Assembly: GCF_002272875.1 (NCBI RefSeq)
Contig: NZ_MLAN01000012.1
Location: 1 to 46,596 of the forward strand
DNA length: 46,596 bases
Direction: 5' to 3'
Origin: Helicobacter sp. 11S02629-2
Lineage (GTDB): Bacteria > Campylobacterota > Campylobacteria > Campylobacterales > Helicobacteraceae
Below the pieces are notes generated by a model that was not told where the DNA came from, made no database searches, and worked only from the letters and a program-made list of their open reading frames with translations. A program made the translations under genes and the position numbers. Position 1 is the stretch's first letter. The number at the start of each line of letters is the position of its first letter. Shown piece after piece: positions 43,539 through 46,596 of the stretch.

Positions 43539-44120
43539 TTATCTAGTTTTTAACACTACAGGATGTGTTTTTAAAGCTCTAAAGTTAAAAACTCCCTGAA
43601 AGACAACCACAGTATATGTGAAATCTAGCATCTTTCCTCTACTCTTTATAGAGACTGGAAAAGAGGCATTAGCAAAAATGTGAGATTTTCTAAGATTTAT
43701 AGCCATGTCGGTTATATAGTTTATATTTGGACTAGTGCCACTTATCTCATAAGTAGTTTCTTTTACATTGTTTTTAGGGTCTATCTTGAAGCCAACTTGA
43801 GTTACATTAAGATTTACAAAAAATGGATTTAACGCCTTTTTTATATCCCTTGCTTGGACGTTTCTGTGAAAGTCTTTTAGGGCTTGGGCATTTTGAGACT
43901 TAATTAGCTCTATCTTTGCATGTAAGTCTTTTTCTATCTGACTTACTTGTGCAAGACTTACTTTAGCAGAGTCATTCATAAAAGCTTGACCCTTATACTT
44001 AGCAATGGCTGGGACTATGATATCTATACATATGTAGGCACAAATTATTATAAAAACAGCACTCCATAAGATGTGACGGAAGATTGATTCTGGGTCTATG
44101 TTGTTAAAAAAAGACTTCAT
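43539..44120 (-). CDS. PilO-like bitopic membrane protein
   Basis: 193 residues: a short cytoplasmic N-terminus, one membrane helix near 16-38, a helical stretch (SAKVSLAQVSQIEKDLHAKI and on), and a C-terminal alpha/beta domain from about 100. This is the layout of PilO/GspM proteins that form the inner-membrane alignment complex of type IV pilus and type II secretion machines. Sequence motifs in this family are weak, so the call depends on the layout and on the PilN-like and PilM-like genes upstream. Gap to the PilN-like gene is 10 bases. Confidence 0.6.
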   Translation of the reverse strand: MKSFFNNIDPESIFRHILWSAVFIIICAYICIDIIVPAIAKYKGQAFMNDSAKVSLAQVSQIEKDLHAKIELIKSQNAQALKDFHRNVQARDIKKALNPFFVNLNVTQVGFKIDPKNNVKETTYEISGTSPNINYITDMAINLRKSHIFANASFPVSIKSRGKMLDFTYTVVVFQGVFNFRALKTHPVVLKTR

Positions 44121-44130
44121 AACCCCTGCC

Positions 44131-44667
44131 CTACTTATCTTCTATACGATTTTGAAAATTCGCATTATTTCTTAACGTGCTTACTGATTCAAAGTTATAC
44201 CAACCACTGCCAAGCTCTACAAAGCTAGACTTACTGTTATCAAATATACTTTTTAGCTGAGTTTGAAGTGAGTTTAAAAAAAGCTCTTTACTTGGAGTTA
44301 TGCCTTTTATAAAAACCTCCCCTCCTGATATCTTGATCTCAGAAATCCTTATCTGACTTGGAATCAGATTTAAGATTCCAAGAAAAGCCTTAGTTAGCTT
44401 TGCGTCTTTTAAGTCTATATCTTTTATAAACTGGCCTTCATAGGCTAGTCTATCTTCAGCGTGTTGAAGTTTTGATATATTAGATAAGGTTTGTGCATCT
44501 GCATGCCTTATGCGCTCATAGTCTTTTTGCAATGCTAAAGTTTGTATACCTAGTACGAACTTAAATGCAAAAAGTATGACTATGGCTACTATGATGTAAG
44601 GAATCCAGATTTTCGTTGCTAGCTTTAAGACACTTTTGCTCTTTGCTTTTGTAAAACTATAAGTCAT
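44131..44667 (-). CDS. PilN-like bitopic membrane protein
   Basis: 178 residues. A basic N-terminus leads to one membrane helix near 22-44, then a coiled-coil stretch (LALQKDYERIRHADAQTLSN and on) and a ferredoxin-like domain with LNLIPSQIRISEIKISGGEV and IKGITPSKELFLNSLQ. The 'VP/IP..I.I..I...GG...I.G...S...' pattern is characteristic of PilN/GspL C-terminal domains. It starts three bases after the PilM-like gene. No pilin, secretin or ATPase gene is in the window. Confidence 0.68.
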   Translation of the reverse strand: MTYSFTKAKSKSVLKLATKIWIPYIIVAIVILFAFKFVLGIQTLALQKDYERIRHADAQTLSNISKLQHAEDRLAYEGQFIKDIDLKDAKLTKAFLGILNLIPSQIRISEIKISGGEVFIKGITPSKELFLNSLQTQLKSIFDNSKSSFVELGSGWYNFESVSTLRNNANFQNRIEDK

Positions 44668-44670
44668 TTA

Positions 44671-45696
44671 TCACTTTCCTCCTAGCTCTAACTCAGCTAG
44701 CTTAATCATCTCTTTGTTAACATCTAAAAGCTCACTTCTTATATCTAAAAGTAAGCCCTGCTTTATATGCATAAGCGACTGTACGGGCATATTATAAGAC
44801 GCAAACACAACTACCTCATATAAAAATTCAGCTTCATAAAGCTTATTATGATAAAAGTCTTCTATAGCATCTTGCAACTTTAAAGTAACACTACTTATAT
44901 GACCTAGATCTTGGATGATGTCTAAAGATATGGCATTGCTTGCATCAGTAGTCTTGCCATCATCTTTAAAATCAAAGTCTATAGAATCTAAATCGTCCAA
45001 ATCTGTATCTAAGTCTTCTAGCTCTCCTAAATCTTCTAAGTCCAAACTGCTAGTGCTTAGCTCTTTATCTAAGGTCTTATTGACATTAGAATCTATAGGC
45101 TTAGTAGGAGGCAAAGGAACTTCTTCTTCGTGTAAGTCAAAGATAGCGCCATATCTTATACCTTTAGTGCTAGCTACCATTAGACACATGCTCTCTTTTT
45201 CTAGCAAAACAAAGAGTCTTAAGTTGGTATCAAAAAGCTCTTTTGCCCTAATATAAAGCACAAAATAAGCAGAAAATATATAATCTATCCCCAAAGACTT
45301 GCTGAATATACTTTCAAACTTTGCTATCTCAACCTTAGAAAGACAGATGTTGCTATTCATAACTTTTAACATTCTATAGTCTCTAACAGACACGCCATAG
45401 CTTTCAAATCTAGCCTTGTCGTTTGTCGGTAATAATATGTCATCATTAGTCTTACTCATGATGCATAAATAGCTAAAAAGATACTTATTTTGAAGCTTCC
45501 TTATGTACTTTACAACATCCATTGAGATCTGATAGTTAACTATCTTAAAAACCTTAGTTTCCTCGCTTAAGATGCCTCCAGATTTCTTAATAGTAACACT
45601 AACGTTGCATGAGTTTGCATTAAAGTTTACACATATATATACAGTTGAGTATATATTGGGGAATAATCGATGAAACGCCATGCTAACAAGACTCAA
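44671..45696 (-). CDS. PilM-like cytoplasmic protein
   Basis: 341 residues without a membrane helix. The first 200 residues could be an actin-like fold (VYICVNFNANSCNVSVTI, FVLLEKESMCLMVASTKGIRYG). An acidic linker with many Asp-Leu pairs (about 220-250) precedes a helical end. PilM binds the cytoplasmic tail of PilN, and the next gene is PilN-like, which is the main support. The start is TTG at 45696: AAAAGG lies about eight bases upstream, while the inner ATG 45681 has no ribosome site. It heads the minus-strand group that includes hisIE. Confidence 0.55.
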   Translation of the reverse strand: MSLVSMAFHRLFPNIYSTVYICVNFNANSCNVSVTIKKSGGILSEETKVFKIVNYQISMDVVKYIRKLQNKYLFSYLCIMSKTNDDILLPTNDKARFESYGVSVRDYRMLKVMNSNICLSKVEIAKFESIFSKSLGIDYIFSAYFVLYIRAKELFDTNLRLFVLLEKESMCLMVASTKGIRYGAIFDLHEEEVPLPPTKPIDSNVNKTLDKELSTSSLDLEDLGELEDLDTDLDDLDSIDFDFKDDGKTTDASNAISLDIIQDLGHISSVTLKLQDAIEDFYHNKLYEAEFLYEVVVFASYNMPVQSLMHIKQGLLLDIRSELLDVNKEMIKLAELELGGK

Positions 45697-45802
45697 AGTA
45701 GCAACCTTTTATGAATTAAAAATTAGATTATAGCAAAGCTAAAAGCAAGGCTTAAAGGTTATTAATAGCTAGTAAACACTTTAGTATACGCTAGCAGATT
45801 TA

Positions 45803-46150
45803 TTATACTTTTGCTTTACTTTTTTGCAAAATATTTATGCGTAATATTAGTTTTGTTATATTTTTTATTTTATAGCTTATATGCTTACTGCCTAATATAG
45901 CCCTATACTTTTCATCTACTTTTATATGTACTTCTTCAAGCCCTAAATAGAATCTCTTTTGTCTAAATTTATATAAAGTCTATCATATATCAAGACTTCA
46001 TTACCACAAAAGACTATGTCATATGTTTTAGAGAGAACAAAGTAAAATGCTCTTTTGTAATTGCAGTGTTAATAATAGTCTTAATACATCCAACGCCATA
46101 GACTTTAGCCCCCTAGCAACAAACATAGCGATAATGGAAATAGATTCCAT
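45803..46150 (-). pseudogene. Probable decayed gene with several frameshifts
   Basis: Three consecutive minus-strand segments read like natural protein but in different frames. 46112-46017 gives GAKVYGVGCI through KEHFTLFSLKHMT; about 46044-45946 gives TYDIVFCGNEVLIYDRLYI and on; about 45955-45806 gives RFYLGLEEVHIKVDEKYRAI through to a TAA at 45803-45805. A possible start at ATG 46150 reads MESISIIAMFVARG and would join the first segment by a shift at a run of five G (46110-46114 region). Joined, they make about 115 residues. I do not recognise the family. The reading depends on my hand translation and could be chance in AT-rich DNA. Confidence 0.4.
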
Positions 46151-46208
46151 AAATCTATAGAATCCATATATTTATAAACCTATATATTTATAGAATCCAC
46201 CCCCTATA

Positions 46209-46238
46209 GGAAGAGAATCTAAACTTAGATTTTCTTCC
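46209..46238. repeat. 14-bp inverted repeat
   Basis: GGAAGAGAATCTAA at 46209-46222 pairs with TTAGATTTTCTTCC at 46225-46238 with a single G-T wobble and a two-base loop. Eight A follow on the plus strand, so a plus-strand terminator is not supported. It could act as an RNA hairpin downstream of the right-edge receptor on the minus strand. Confidence 0.6.
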
Positions 46239-46313
46239 AAAAAAAAGCTTAGTATTGAAATAATTAGCCCATAAGAAGAGAATCTCTTTTTACTATTTAT
46301 TCTTGCTATTTAT

Positions 46314-46383
46314 CCTTACACTTCTTCTTTTAGATATTCTTTTTACTATCTCTCCTTACACTTCTTCTTTTAGATATTCTTTT
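46314..46383. repeat. 40-bp tandem repeat with a 30-bp identical core
   Basis: The 30 bases from 46314 (starting CCTTACACTTC, ending GATATTCTTT) recur exactly from 46354 to 46383. The period is 40 bp, with the 10 bases in between only partly alike. The second copy runs into the stop codon of the receptor at 46382-46384. Confidence 0.85.
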
Positions 46384-46596
46384 ATATCCTCTTCCTATTA
46401 GCATCATTCATTATCTCATCTGCTATATGAGTTACAGAGTTAGAAATCTTAGAAGCATCATCTGCTATGTTTACATTACCTTGAGTAGATTGCTCTAGTA
46501 AAGATATAGCATCATTTATCTGAGTTATACCATTAGCTTGTTCTTTTATAGATTCAGCCATGTCATTAATTGATTGAACTAAGATATTAGTATTAG
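46382..46596 (-). CDS. Methyl-accepting chemotaxis protein, C-terminal end (cut by window edge)
   Basis: The last 70 codons or so of a chemoreceptor: NILVQSINDMAESIKEQANG, ITQINDAISLLEQSTQGNVN and ADDASKISNSVTHIADEIM, ending NRKRI and stop TAA at 46382-46384. This is the descending methylation helix after the signalling tip. No CheR-binding pentapeptide is present. The N-terminus and tip lie beyond base 46596. It is a different gene end from the receptor at the left edge, or a second copy of the same family. Confidence 0.92.
   Translation of the reverse strand, partial: NTNILVQSINDMAESIKEQANGITQINDAISLLEQSTQGNVNIADDASKISNSVTHIADEIMNDANRKRI

Larger units (their letters stand above)
45697..46381. 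other. 685-bp region between the PilM-like gene and the right-edge receptor
   Basis: No intact gene. It holds the remnants of a decayed gene (45803-46150), repeats of TAGATTCCA/TATAGAATCCA near 46140-46200, an inverted repeat at 46209-46238 and a degenerate 40-bp tandem repeat at 46314-46383 next to the receptor stop. Confidence 0.6.

Noticed and set aside
46047-46160. A plus-strand frame of 37 codons (MLFCNCSVNN...)
   Set aside because: It lies opposite segments that read better as protein on the minus strand, and has no ribosome site.
1-46596. tRNA, rRNA, tmRNA or CRISPR arrays
   Set aside because: I looked for T-arm signatures, rRNA-like conserved blocks and evenly spaced repeats, and saw none.

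Overview
The window reads as a chromosomal segment of a Campylobacterota species, most likely an enterohepatic Helicobacter. It is AT-rich and densely coding. Several gene blocks match Helicobacter order as I remember it: ksgA-rnj-kdsD; porC-porD-porA-porB; hemC-proS-hemA-ispB with homologues of the two H. pylori orphans HP0241 and HP0242; and hemH, a periplasmic thioredoxin-like gene and ccsBA. The tyrosine recombinase is of the XerH type. The presence of hisD and a fused hisIE points away from H. pylori and towards the enterohepatic group. I see no tRNA, rRNA, CRISPR array or insertion sequence. Species assignment is inference.

Layout. 1-1666 (-): methyl-accepting chemotaxis receptor, cut by the left edge. 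2182-7075 (+): PAP2 phosphatase, then ksgA, rnj (RNase J with long charged tails) and kdsD. 7076-7391: intergenic DNA rich in inverted repeats. 7392-9139 (-): response regulator followed by an exported protein of unknown function. 9677-12867 (-): four-subunit pyruvate:acceptor oxidoreductase. 13029-15504: small DCC-family protein (-), zinc-ribbon-less PhnA-like protein (+), folC (+), DJ-1/PfpI protein (-). 15598-20605: heavy-metal P-type ATPase (-), divergent from a serine import and deamination pair sdaC-sdaA (+). 20893-23439 (+): autotransporter. 23598-32507 (-): a long, tightly packed run thiG-xerH-hisD-(HP0242-like)-(HP0241-like)-ispB-hemA-proS-hemC. 32616-33506 (+): glyQ. 33579-35228 (-): HD-domain protein and a small membrane protein. 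35359-40742 (+): heme and cytochrome c block, hemH, two CYYC thioredoxin-fold proteins and ccsBA. 41184-45696 (-): PilM/PilN/PilO-like trio, hisIE, a DUF2393-like protein and a PCMD-like secreted protein of Bacteroidota type. 45803-46150 (-): a probable decayed gene. 46382-46596 (-): C-terminal end of a second chemotaxis receptor, cut by the right edge.

How the genes work together. The long minus-strand run and the 35.4-40.7 kb block both serve tetrapyrrole metabolism: hemA and hemC make and polymerise early precursors, hemH inserts iron, and CcsBA with its thioredoxin-like partners attaches heme to periplasmic c-type cytochromes. SdaC and SdaA bring in serine and convert it to pyruvate, and PorCDAB oxidises pyruvate to acetyl-CoA. 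This is a coherent amino-acid-fuelled energy route, typical of this group.

The most unusual points are: a strongly over-represented 7-mer AGATTCT/AGAATCT, about 70 copies counted by eye against roughly 10 expected from composition, some as inverted pairs; a PCMD-like protein that looks horizontally acquired; a PilMNO-like trio without other pilus genes in view; a perfect 15-bp inverted repeat inside the PAP2 coding sequence; structured intergenic DNA at 7.1-7.4 kb and 40.8-41.0 kb; and window edges that both fall in chemoreceptor signalling domains, suggesting a contig bounded by repeats.
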